Shown in pieces: positions 1 to 7,395 of a DNA stretch of 64,000 nt. The notes under the pieces were generated by a model. That model was not told the DNA's origin. It saw only the letters and a list, made by a program, of their open reading frames with translations, and searched no databases. Each line of letters starts with the position of its first letter. The first letter of the stretch is position 1. Both the position numbers and the translations under genes were made by a program. The stretch is from a bacterium (GTDB taxonomy: Bacteria > UBA8248), in the NCBI GenBank assembly GCA_022825065.1, contig JAJDYR010000014.1:22217-86216 (forward strand). Direction: 5' to 3'.

Positions 1-159
1 TTCGACCTGCTTGCGGACCGTCTCCGCGCACTCCTCCGCCATGCAGGCGGCGAACTCCGCCGGGTCGTAGTCCTCGCCCCGGTCGCGGGCGAAGAGAAAA
101 TCGAGCGCGCGCTTGCTTCTGGGAAGCGACCCGACGTGGGTGGTGGCGATGCGCGTCAT
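1..159 (-). CDS. MetE-like (cobalamin-independent methionine synthase II family) protein, N-terminal part
   Basis: The reverse strand reads from ATG at 159 for 53 codons and runs off the left window edge. The start is set by a strong GGAGGAGG ribosome binding site 6-13 bases upstream. The N-terminus carries the TTHVGSLPR motif typical of the barrel of MetE-like and epoxyalkane:CoM-transferase-like zinc methyltransferases, which move methyl or alkyl groups to thiols. Only the first beta strand and helix are visible, so the zinc ligands cannot be checked. It lies downstream of the amidohydrolase on the same strand with a 27-base gap, so the two are probably cotranscribed. The family call is good; the substrate is unknown. 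Confidence 0.8.
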   Translation of the reverse strand, partial: MTRIATTHVGSLPRSKRALDFLFARDRGEDYDPAEFAACMAEECAETVRKQVE

Positions 160-186
160 GGGGGTTCCTCCTCCGATCGGCCGGGA

Positions 187-1575
187 CTAGATGAACTTCC
201 ACGGGCTGTAGAGCGGCACCTTGCTCCTCTTGATGACCCCTTTCGCCAGACGCCCGATCCGCTCCACGACTTCCGTCTCGTCTATCGTCTTGACCTCGCG
301 GTTCTCCATCACGAACTTCCCGTCGACCATGACGCTCTCGCAACTGCCCCCCTGGGCCGAGTAGACGAAATTCTGGAGTTCGTTGTAGAGGGGGGCCCAG
401 TCCGGCCGGTTCATGTCGAAGATGGCGACGTCGGCCTTCTTGCCCGGCTCCAGGGAACCGATCTCCCGCTCCATGTTCATCGCCCTCGCGCCGTTGATGG
501 TCGCCATCTCGATGGCCTTCTCGGCGCTGCCGGCGGAGGGGTCGTAGCGGTAGTCCTTGGGCGTCGCCGCCGCCAGGTACATGAGGCGCACCATGTCGTT
601 GAAGTTCGAGCAGTCGGACGCGTCGGTGCCGATGGCGACGTTGACGCCCGCCTCCATCATCTCGGGGAACTTCCCGAAGGCGGAGAGGCCGTAGCTGATC
701 TTCATGGCGGTGCTCGGGCAATGCAGCACGTTCGTTTTCGTCTCGGCGAGAAGCCCGATCTCCTTCGCGCTCACGTGGACCATGTGGGTGAGAGCCACGT
801 TCTTCCCGAGGACGCCGATGTTGTAGAGGTGCTCGATGGGGCGGGCGCCGTTCATGCTCAGGCTCTCCTGGACGTTCTCGATCATGTTGGCCTGGTGCAT
901 GTGGAGGATGGTCCGGTACTTGTCCGCCATCTCCTTGGACTTGACGTAGAGCCTGTCCGAGCAGCGTCCCATCCCCACGACGACGACGCAGGGCTTCACG
1001 AGCCCCACCCCGCCCCGGTAGTCCTTCATGAACTTCTCGTTCTCGTTCAGGCACTTCCGGGTGCTGTCGACCAGCATGTCGTGGCCCTGGCTCACCATGT
1101 CGAAGGACCTCCGGCCCATCAGGCCCCGCATCCCGATGCGGGAGACGCCCTCGATGACGGGGCCGATGTTGTAGGAGCCCGCCTCGAGGAAGGTCGTCAC
1201 GCCGGTCTTCAGGGTTTCGACCAGAATGCCGAGGCCGCCCCATATCTCGTCCTCGGCGTTCACGATGGTGGCGACCTTGCGGTGGACGAAGTCGGACCAC
1301 GGCATCCCCGCCAGGGTCTCGGGCGAGAGGCCGCGGTGCATGTGGTGGTAGAAGTGGATGTGCGCGTTGATGAGGCCGGGGGTGACGAGCTTCATGGTGG
1401 CGTCGTAGGTCCGCCTGGCCTCGTATTTTTTCCTGAGCGCCGAAGCCTTCCCCACGTCCTTGATCCGGTTCTTCGCTATGGCGACCGCGCCCTTGCGGAT
1501 GACCCGCCGCTCCGGGTCCACGGTGACGACGGTTCCGTTCTCGATCAGGACATCCACCCTGGACTTCGCAGCCAT
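187..1575 (-). CDS. Amidohydrolase family protein (TrzN/AtzA/MtaD-like metal-dependent deaminase or hydrolase)
   Basis: 462 residues, the usual length for the cytosolic AtzA/SsnA/MtaD subgroup. Visible landmarks are the metal-binding HIHFYHH near residue 72, a histidine in ILHMHQ, THMVH, and the catalytic aspartate in GTDASDCSN, followed by the C-terminal SLEPGKKADVAIFD segment that closes the composite beta-sandwich. Members hydrolyse or deaminate C-N (or C-Cl) bonds on purine- or triazine-like rings, usually with one Zn or Fe. The start at 1575 has GGAGGAGG a few bases upstream. It leads a two-gene minus-strand unit with the MetE-like gene. The substrate cannot be read from sequence; S-adenosylhomocysteine or methylthioadenosine deamination is possible given the methyltransferase-like neighbour (inference). 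Confidence 0.88.
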   Translation of the reverse strand: MAAKSRVDVLIENGTVVTVDPERRVIRKGAVAIAKNRIKDVGKASALRKKYEARRTYDATMKLVTPGLINAHIHFYHHMHRGLSPETLAGMPWSDFVHRKVATIVNAEDEIWGGLGILVETLKTGVTTFLEAGSYNIGPVIEGVSRIGMRGLMGRRSFDMVSQGHDMLVDSTRKCLNENEKFMKDYRGGVGLVKPCVVVVGMGRCSDRLYVKSKEMADKYRTILHMHQANMIENVQESLSMNGARPIEHLYNIGVLGKNVALTHMVHVSAKEIGLLAETKTNVLHCPSTAMKISYGLSAFGKFPEMMEAGVNVAIGTDASDCSNFNDMVRLMYLAAATPKDYRYDPSAGSAEKAIEMATINGARAMNMEREIGSLEPGKKADVAIFDMNRPDWAPLYNELQNFVYSAQGGSCESVMVDGKFVMENREVKTIDETEVVERIGRLAKGVIKRSKVPLYSPWKFI

Positions 1576-1843
1576 GGCACCCTCCTCCGCGCAGGATTTC
1601 TGGGAATTGAACTTTTCGTTTGATAAACACTACACACGGGGATTCGGGATGGCAACCAGGGCGAAAAAGCGAACGATACGCATCCGGGAACTGTTCCTGC
1701 GCATCCGCGATGAGGGAGCGACGCAGTGTGGCTTGAGAAAACCGCCGGATGGGAGAGATGTATCGCCCTCATTGCTCGGTGATCGGCAATAGCGCGAAGC
1801 TCAAACAGGCTATGCCCGTTTCCTGCTGGAAAAGGCCTCAAGC

Positions 1844-2446
1844 TTATCCCCGAATCACCGCATACACTCGCTTCGAAGCTACCCGGGGAGTTGGAGTTAC
1901 GCTGCCGAATCCCGGGCGCTTCGTACTCGCGCAAGATCGTATGCGGCTTGTCTTCTCATCCAGAATTCGGCGTTGCTCCAGCCGACCCGCTCCAGGGCCA
2001 GAGCCATTTCCGGTGAAACGCCGATACGGCCGTTCACGAGGCGCGAGAGCGTATTTCGCGTAACACCGAGGCGCCTGGCGGCATCCGTCACCGTCCATTC
2101 TGCGGCCTTCAAGGCTTCTCGGATACTCTCGCCGGGATGCGTCGGGTTGAGCATGGGCATCGGATGTTTCCTCCTGGTGGTAGTCGATCAAGTCTACATC
2201 GACGGCTTCGCCGTCAGCGAAGCGAAAGACGATACGCCAGTTGGCGGAGACGCGCATACTCCAACAGCCACGCATGTCGCCGGTCATCGGATGCAGGCGG
2301 TAACCGGGCCATTCCAGGTCGCGGGGCTGCCTCGCCGCGTCCAGGTCGGACAACATGCGGCGGATGCGGCCGAGGTGCTCGGGGTTCAAATAACGCGCGT
2401 CATCGCTCTCGTACAACCGCTGCAGTCCCTTGTGCGCAATCCTCAT
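1844..2446 (-). CDS. higB: HigB/RelE-type toxin with an overlong reading frame
   Basis: The first ~92 residues match the HigB family of mRNA-cleaving RelE-fold toxins: HKGLQRLYESDD at the start, then PGYRLHPMTGD, WSMRVSANWRIVFRF and the VDLIDYH end. The family normally stops directly after that last motif. Here there is no stop; the frame reads on for over 100 codons across the whole of higA in another frame, giving 200 residues if translated literally. The tail looks like out-of-frame translation of higA (arginine- and serine-rich, no domain), so the stop was probably lost by mutation or the base call is wrong. Transcribed with higA from one operator at 2476-2491. Confidence 0.7.
   Translation of the reverse strand: MRIAHKGLQRLYESDDARYLNPEHLGRIRRMLSDLDAARQPRDLEWPGYRLHPMTGDMRGCWSMRVSANWRIVFRFADGEAVDVDLIDYHQEETSDAHAQPDASRREYPRSLEGRRMDGDGCRQAPRCYAKYALAPRERPYRRFTGNGSGPGAGRLEQRRILDEKTSRIRSCASTKRPGFGSVTPTPRVASKRVYAVIRG
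1897..2160 (-). CDS. higA: HigA antitoxin, XRE-type helix-turn-helix
   Basis: 87 residues, normal for HigA. It starts MPMLNPTHPGESIREAL, the hallmark N-terminus of the HigA addiction-module family, and contains the HTH segment DAARRLGVTRNTLSRLVNGR at about residues 26-45, followed by the PEMALALERVG and AEFWMRRQAAYDL helices. An AGGAGG site lies 9 bases before the ATG. HigA binds HigB and represses the operon. It lies entirely inside the extended higB frame, so both cannot be under normal coding constraint there. The antitoxin frame is the conserved one. Confidence 0.88.
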   Translation of the reverse strand: MPMLNPTHPGESIREALKAAEWTVTDAARRLGVTRNTLSRLVNGRIGVSPEMALALERVGWSNAEFWMRRQAAYDLARVRSARDSAA

Positions 2447-2475
2447 AGCGGAATCATTGCATGATACACGACATG

Positions 2476-2491
2476 TTGCAAGAAAGTTTGC
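2476..2491. promoter_or_regulatory. Operator-like inverted repeat upstream of higBA
   Basis: Perfect inverted repeat TGCAA-N6-TTGCA, 30 bases upstream of the higB start. HigA-type proteins bind palindromes in their own promoter. The placement fits autoregulation; binding is inferred. Confidence 0.4.
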
Positions 2492-2520
2492 ACTGGTGCA
2501 CCTGATTGAGCGAAAGTTCC

Positions 2521-2548
2521 GCGGGTTCGAATCTCTCTTCCTTCGTCA
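2521..2548 (+). other. tRNA 3'-end-like fragment (possible old attachment site)
   Basis: The string GCGGGTTCGAATCTCTC resembles a T-arm with TTCGAAT loop, followed by a short 3' arm ending in CA-like sequence as in a tRNA-Ser 3' end. There is no matching 5' half, anticodon arm or clean T-stem pairing upstream, so it is not a functional tRNA. It may be an att remnant. Confidence 0.25.
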
Positions 2549-2669
2549 ATGAATACAGGCAGCCCGGCAGACTACCGAATTTCTCGCAGCCTCTGGCAAC
2601 GGACGCAACACGCCACGCCTCATTCCCATCCCATGCCGGGGAGCGCCACCTTGCGCACCCCCGGAATCA

Positions 2670-2699
2670 TTGACATCGCATCGGATTCCCGTTTATAAA
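2670..2699 (+). promoter_or_regulatory. Sigma-70 promoter of the UGSC selenoprotein operon
   Basis: Consensus -35 TTGACA at 2670-2675 and -10 TATAAA at 2694-2699 with an 18-base spacer. The predicted start lies about 77 bases before the ATG at 2783. Confidence 0.6.
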
Positions 2700-2782
2700 T
2701 GATTCATCTAGGCATATTGGAAGACTGCGGCAAACCCATGTCGCGGAGTGCGTGTTCCCCTTGGATTGGAGGGAGTTTATCT

Positions 2783-4393
2783 ATGGGCGAGAACGCTCGA
2801 ATCGAAATCATCAACCCCATCGCCGCCGTGGCCCAGGACGACGGCCCCGCCGCGGGCGCCGCCGTGACGGGTCTGGACGGGCTCCGCATCGCTTTACTTG
2901 ATAACTCCATGCCCCACGCGGGCGATTTCCTGAACCACGTCGGCGAGGTCTTCGCCGAGCGGCACGACGCGAAGCTCCTCATTCACAAGAAGGGCTGGGC
3001 CGCCCAGGGCGCGGGCCAGGAGACGCTCGACGAGATCGCGTCGAACTGCGACGTGGCGGTGACCGGCTTCGGGGTCTGAGGGGGCTGCACGTCGTGGAGT
3101 GTCCACGACTCGGCAGAGCTTGAAAAACGCGGCGTCCCCACCGTCGTGGTGGTGGGCAACGGGTTCGAGACGGCGGCGCGCAGCTTCGCCAAGGCCTACA
3201 AATCCCCCCACCTCCGCCTTCTCCTCGTAGACGACACCGTGGCCCACCAGGGCGGCGACGCCCTGATGCGCATGGCGAAAAACGGCGTGGATACGGTGGC
3301 CGCCGAGTGGATGAACACGGCGAACGGGGGCGAGGCCGCAGCCGTCGCCGATGACCCCATCGAGCGGGTCCTCACGATCGCGGGCGACCCCATCGGCGCT
3401 AACGGGGCGCTCTTCGAGCTGGGCGCGACGGACGGGATGCCCGTCATCCCTCCCACCCTGGAGATGGTGGAGCGGTTCGTGGCGGCCTCGGGCAGAAAGG
3501 GCGACGAGGTGGTCGCCCGCCTCATGCCGAGGCTGGCGGACATCACCGTGGAACGCATAGCGGCCAACGCCGTCATGGCGGGCTGCAAGCCGGGCGTCAT
3601 GCCCATCCTCGTGACGGCGGTGCAGGCCATGGGGGCGGAGGAATACCACGTCAACCACGTCATCACCACGGCGCACACGCTGTTCCCCATCGTCGTGGTG
3701 AGCGGCCCCATCGCCCGCGAGGTCGGGATGAGCGACGGGCGCGACCTGAGCGCAGCGGGCTGGGGGGTGAACGCCTCGGTCGGCCGCGCGCTCAAGCTCA
3801 TCATGTTCAACTGCATCGGCGACCTCGAGAACCGGGGCGCCACCTGCCAGGGCCATTTCGCCAAGTATTTCGACGCCATCACCGAGAACGTGGAACAAAG
3901 CCCCTGGGAGCCGCTCCACGTGGAGAAGGGCTTCGCCGAGTCCGACAGCGTGGTGACGGTGTTCACCGCCGAACCCCTCCACATGGTGGACGACCACAGC
4001 GCGCTCACCGCGCAGGGCATCCTGGGCACCTTCGGCACCGTGGCCGCCTGCTCCGGCACGCGGCCGCAGTTCGGCCGCTGCGAGATCATGCTCATCTTCG
4101 GCCCCACCCACGCGAACAAGGTCGCGGAAGCGGGGTTCGACAAGAAGCTCGTGCGCGATTACCTCTGCGAGGTCCACCGGATACCGGTCAACACCTATCC
4201 TCCCGAATCGCGCGAGCGTTGGAGCGACTGGAAGCAGATGCTCTACGGTGTGAACACGATGGAGAACGCGACCCTTCCCATCGTCGAGGAAAGGGAGGAC
4301 ATCACCATCCTGGTGCACGGCGGCGCGGGGCCGAACTCGCTCATGGCGCCCGGCGCGCTGAACCACAGCTCCGTAACGCGGAAGATCGACTAG
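2783..4393 (+). CDS. UGSC-family selenoprotein with fused C-terminal domain (TGA at 3077-3079 read as Sec)
   Basis: One reading frame runs from ATG 2783 (GGAGGGAG upstream) to TAG 4393, broken only by TGA at codon 99. The flanking residues are VTGFGV-U-GGCTSWSVHDSAELEKRG, the signature region of the UGSC (seleno)protein family, where the first residue is Sec or Cys; here the motif is UGGC (Sec99, Cys102). A 7-bp hairpin follows the TGA. Residues 1 to ~180 form the UGSC domain. Residues ~190-536 are a second domain (DGMPVIPPT, VMAGCKPGVMPILVTAVQAM) that is paralogous to the next gene. The Sec/Cys pair suggests thiol redox chemistry, but the reaction is not established. A frameshift is excluded because both halves share one frame. 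Standard callers would start the product at 3146 and lose the active site. Confidence 0.88.
3091..3109 (+). promoter_or_regulatory. Bacterial SECIS-like hairpin after the Sec codon
   Basis: Arms GTCGTGG (3091-3097) and CCACGAC (3103-3109) pair perfectly over 7 bp around the loop AGTGT. The loop G lies 20 bases after the TGA, and a G sits within the first two loop bases, as expected for SelB-binding bacterial SECIS elements. Confidence 0.75.
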
Positions 4394-4396
4394 GCC

Positions 4397-5431
4397 ATGC
4401 CCGGGGCGCTCCTGAGCGAACTCTCGCCAGGCGCCGAAGCCGCGCTCGAAGCCGCGATGGAGAACGGGCCGGGCGACGGCCTTCCCCTCGTCCCGCCGAC
4501 CCGGAGAGCGGTGGACGCCATGCTCGCCTCCGTCCAGGAGGGTTCCAGCCACGTCCTGGGGATGATGGCGCCCGGCATGGTGGACGTGACGGTCGAGGAT
4601 GCGGCCGTCTGCGCGGTCCTTGCAGGGTGCAAGCCTTCGTATTTCCCGGTGGTCCTGGCGGCGCTCGAAGCCGTCATGGAGCCCGAGTTCAACTTCCTGG
4701 CCATCCAGGCGACCACCGAGCTCGCCTCGCCCCTGGTCATCGTCCACGGGCCGATTGCCGAGCGCCTGGGCGTGCATTCGGGCAGCGGGTGCCTGGGGCC
4801 GGGCTTCCGGGCGAACGCCGCCATCGGCCGCGCCGTCCGCCTGGCCGCCGTGCGGCTCGGCTTGGCGGTTCCCGGCGAGACGGACATGGCCACCTTCGGC
4901 CACGGGGGCAAGTTCTCCGCCTGTTTCGCCGAGGCGGCCTCCGGCTGGGAGCCGCTCCACGCGGCGCGGGGGTTCCGCGCGGAACAGAGCGCGGTGACGG
5001 TCGTGGCTGCGGACGCGCCGGTGAACGTGAACGATTACGCGAGCGGAAGCGCCGAAAGCGTGCTTCGCATGATAACCGCCACGATGTCCTATCCGGGTTC
5101 CAACAACGCGCAGGGCGGCGGCGAGGTGTTGGTCGTCATCAGCCCCCAGCATCTGGGGCTGCTTGAGGCGGGCGGCATGAGCCGTGAGGACGCTCAGCGC
5201 GCGCTGTTCGAGGGGGCGCGCGTGCCGCTTGCAAGTTTTTCGCCCGAGATCGCCGAGCGCGTGCGGGGCAGAAGGCCGGGGCTTTTCGCGGACTCAAGCC
5301 CCGATGCCGTGCCGGTGGCGGACGGGCCGGAGAGCATACTCCTCGCCGTAGCCGGGGGGCCGGGGAGCCACACGCTCTTCTTCCCCACCTACGGCGAGAC
5401 CCGTGCGGTCACGAAGGCGGTTCGGGGTTAG
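4397..5431 (+). CDS. Partner protein paralogous to the C-terminal domain of the UGSC selenoprotein
   Basis: 344 residues, starting 3 bases after the selenoprotein stop, so surely cotranscribed. It shares the pattern DGLPLVPPT ... VLAGCKPSYFPVVLAALEAV ... LVIVHGPIA ... GPGFRANAAIGRAVRL ... WEPLHAARGF with residues ~190-480 of the upstream protein, including a conserved cysteine in AGCKP. No signal peptide or membrane segment is seen. Function unknown; the shared fold next to a UGSC domain suggests a two-subunit enzyme in which this domain pairs with its fused homologue. Confidence 0.85.
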   Translation: MPGALLSELSPGAEAALEAAMENGPGDGLPLVPPTRRAVDAMLASVQEGSSHVLGMMAPGMVDVTVEDAAVCAVLAGCKPSYFPVVLAALEAVMEPEFNFLAIQATTELASPLVIVHGPIAERLGVHSGSGCLGPGFRANAAIGRAVRLAAVRLGLAVPGETDMATFGHGGKFSACFAEAASGWEPLHAARGFRAEQSAVTVVAADAPVNVNDYASGSAESVLRMITATMSYPGSNNAQGGGEVLVVISPQHLGLLEAGGMSREDAQRALFEGARVPLASFSPEIAERVRGRRPGLFADSSPDAVPVADGPESILLAVAGGPGSHTLFFPTYGETRAVTKAVRG

Positions 5432-5497
5432 GGAGGGTTCACGGCAAGGAGGGGTGAGGGGTTCGGAGGGAGTCATGCTTCACTCGCCCTCCCTCGG

Positions 5498-5712
5498 CTT
5501 GAAAACCAACCCCCCCTACCCCCCCTTAACAGGGGGGTAAAAAAGGCCGACGCCCCGGCAGGTAGGGGATATGAAAGAAGACGACGCCCGCCGCCGGTTG
5601 AGGAGGTTTTGCTTTTTCATACCCCCCTGACAAGGGGGGGTAGGGGGGGTTGCCTCTATCCCCTGACAAAGGGGGGCTGCTCCTTTGACAAAGGCTTATT
5701 CAACAGCTTCTC
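5498..5712. repeat. MITE-like G/C-tract inverted repeat, copy 1
   Basis: Left arm CAACCCCCCCTACCCCCCC and right arm its reverse complement, about 100 bp apart, around a conserved core (ACGCCCGCCGCCGG..GGTTTTGCTTTTTC). The right end carries TTATTCAACAGC, a variant of the GTTGAAAAA terminus seen on the IS at 63861. Five other copies occur in this window. Confidence 0.75.
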
Positions 5713-5758
5713 AAGGGGGGAGTGAGATTGAACCCCGACCGGGGAGAGGGCGGTTTTT

Positions 5759-5826
5759 GTAGGGGTCGCATATATGCGACCCGTGTTTGTCGGCGAAAGA
5801 TAGGGCCGCATATATGCGGCCCCTAC
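5759..5826. repeat. REP/BIME-like pair of CATATATG palindromes, copy 1
   Basis: Two perfect 20-base palindromes, GGGTCGCATATATGCGACCC (5763-5782) and GGGCCGCATATATGCGGCCC (5803-5822), inside outer ends GTAGGGG and CCCCTAC. The second copy at 8958-9020 has the same two units in the opposite order. Confidence 0.85.
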
Positions 5827-5957
5827 GGGTCGGGACTGACCCTCAAGAGGAGCGTGAAAAACCCTAGCAGCAGAGAGTGGTTATGGAGCAGGACTGATGA
5901 ACTGACCGGCCAGGAGGTCGTCAACCGAAGCATATCATTCCAGAAAAGGAGACGCCC

Positions 5958-7343
5958 ATGGCGGACAGGAGCAACGTCGACGTTCTCGTAGTCGGAGCGG
6001 GCATGGCCGGGGTGTGCGCCGCCATCGCCGCGGCGCGGGGCGGCGCGCGGACGGTCCTCACGGATCGCTACGCCTTCCTGGGGGGCAACGCGACCGCGGG
6101 CCTTCTCGGCAACTTCCTCACCTTCCACAACATGAAGGGGGAGCAGATCTGCAACGGCATCCCCCAGGAGATCGTGGACGAACTCATCAAACTGGGCGGC
6201 GCCTTTCCCGAGGGCCACCTCCACAACGCCTACGGCAACTCCTACTCCGTGACGCCGCAGGACGGCGAGGTGCTCAAGCTCGTGAACCAGAAGCTCTGCC
6301 TGGAGGCGGGCGTGGACCTGGTGCTGAACACCTACACCATAGGGCCGATTATGGACGGCGACCGGGTGGCCGGCGCGCGCATCGTGAACAAGAGCGGGGA
6401 GAGCGAGATCCGCGCGAAGGTCGTCATCGACGCGAGCGGCGACGCCGACATCGCCGCGCAGGCGGGCGCGCCCTTCCACCTCGGCGATGCGGAGGGGAAG
6501 ATGATGTCCATCAGCCTCTTCTCGCGCATGGGGAACGTGGACCTCGTCCGCCACCTCCGGCACGTGAAGGAGAACCCGACGAACTTCATGCTCGGCGAGG
6601 ACCCCTACATCGGCAAGTCCCGCGAGGAGATAGCCGCAGGGCTCCGCACCCACAAGGACTACCCCCTCGTCACCGGCTATTACGAGTCGGTCAAGCTCGC
6701 CCAGTCGCGCGGCGAGTTCCACCCGAACCGCCAGCGCGTGGTGTTCTCCGTCACCACCACGCCCGGGGTCGTCACCATCAACTCGACGAGCATGCTGGGC
6801 TACAGCGGCGTCGACAACGACGACCTGAACCAGGTCGCCATCGAGGGCCGTGAGCAGATATTCAAGGTGCGCGACTTCTACCGCAAGTACGCCCCCGGCT
6901 TCGAGGAGTGCTACGTGATCGATTCGGCCTCGGCCATCGGGGTGCGCGAGACGCGCCGCATCATCGGGGAGGAGACCCTCACGGATGAGGACTGCATCGA
7001 TGCGCGCAAGGGACCGCGCGACATCGGCCAGGGGGCCTACTGCCTGGACGTCCACCAGCCCAGCGGCGTCATCGAGCACAAGCACATCAGGGACGGGGAG
7101 GCCTACGGCATCCCCTACGGCGTCATGCTCCCCCAGAAGATAGAGAACTGCCTCGTGGCGGGCCGGCCCGTCTCGAGCGACCGCTTCGCCAACGGCTCCG
7201 TGCGCAACCAGGCCCACATCATGACCATCGGGCAGGCGGCGGGCACGGCGGCGGCCATGTGCGTGGAGCGCCGGACGACCCCGCGCGAACTGCCGGTCGA
7301 GCCGCTCAGGGAGAAACTCAGACAGGACGGAGCGGTCGTGTGA
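5958..7343 (+). CDS. FAD-dependent oxidoreductase (FAD_oxidored family)
   Basis: 461 residues, starting at ATG 5958 after GGAGA. The N-terminal dinucleotide-binding motif VLVVGAGMAGVCAAIAAARGG (starting near residue 9) and the GGNATAGLLGNF segment identify the FAD_oxidored (PF12831) family of flavoprotein dehydrogenases. The C-terminus has the second FAD-contact region NCLVAGRPVSSDRFANGSVRNQ. No signal peptide, so cytosolic. It lies just upstream of a carbohydrate-type ABC importer and probably oxidises the imported compound or a product of it; the substrate is unknown. Confidence 0.88.
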   Translation: MADRSNVDVLVVGAGMAGVCAAIAAARGGARTVLTDRYAFLGGNATAGLLGNFLTFHNMKGEQICNGIPQEIVDELIKLGGAFPEGHLHNAYGNSYSVTPQDGEVLKLVNQKLCLEAGVDLVLNTYTIGPIMDGDRVAGARIVNKSGESEIRAKVVIDASGDADIAAQAGAPFHLGDAEGKMMSISLFSRMGNVDLVRHLRHVKENPTNFMLGEDPYIGKSREEIAAGLRTHKDYPLVTGYYESVKLAQSRGEFHPNRQRVVFSVTTTPGVVTINSTSMLGYSGVDNDDLNQVAIEGREQIFKVRDFYRKYAPGFEECYVIDSASAIGVRETRRIIGEETLTDEDCIDARKGPRDIGQGAYCLDVHQPSGVIEHKHIRDGEAYGIPYGVMLPQKIENCLVAGRPVSSDRFANGSVRNQAHIMTIGQAAGTAAAMCVERRTTPRELPVEPLREKLRQDGAVV

Positions 7344-7395
7344 CCGCTCTTTTGAATCCGCATCTTCCGATCACCCGGAAAAAGGAGGAGAAACG

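Larger units (their letters stand above)
2447..2782. other. Intergenic region between divergent higBA and the UGSC operon
   Basis: No gene seen. It holds the higBA operator-like palindrome, a tRNA 3'-end-like fragment and a good sigma-70 promoter for the UGSC gene, all listed separately. Confidence 0.6.
5432..5957. other. Intergenic region filled by repeats
   Basis: No gene. Contains a G/C-tract MITE-like repeat (5498-5712) and a REP-like palindrome pair (5759-5826). The ribosome binding site of the FAD oxidoreductase, AAAAGGAGA, is at about 5945. Confidence 0.6.

Noticed and set aside
2521..2548. Functional tRNA gene
   Set aside because: No acceptor 5' strand, D-arm or anticodon arm upstream; T-stem pairing imperfect.
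2783..3079. Reading the UGSC gene as two separate genes or as a frameshifted pseudogene
   Set aside because: Both parts are in the same frame, the TGA coincides with the family's Sec position and a SECIS-like stem follows.
2894..5152. 752-residue open frame on the minus strand
   Set aside because: It is antisense to the UGSC operon, His/Arg/Asp-rich, and lacks any domain; typical shadow frame in GC-rich coding DNA.
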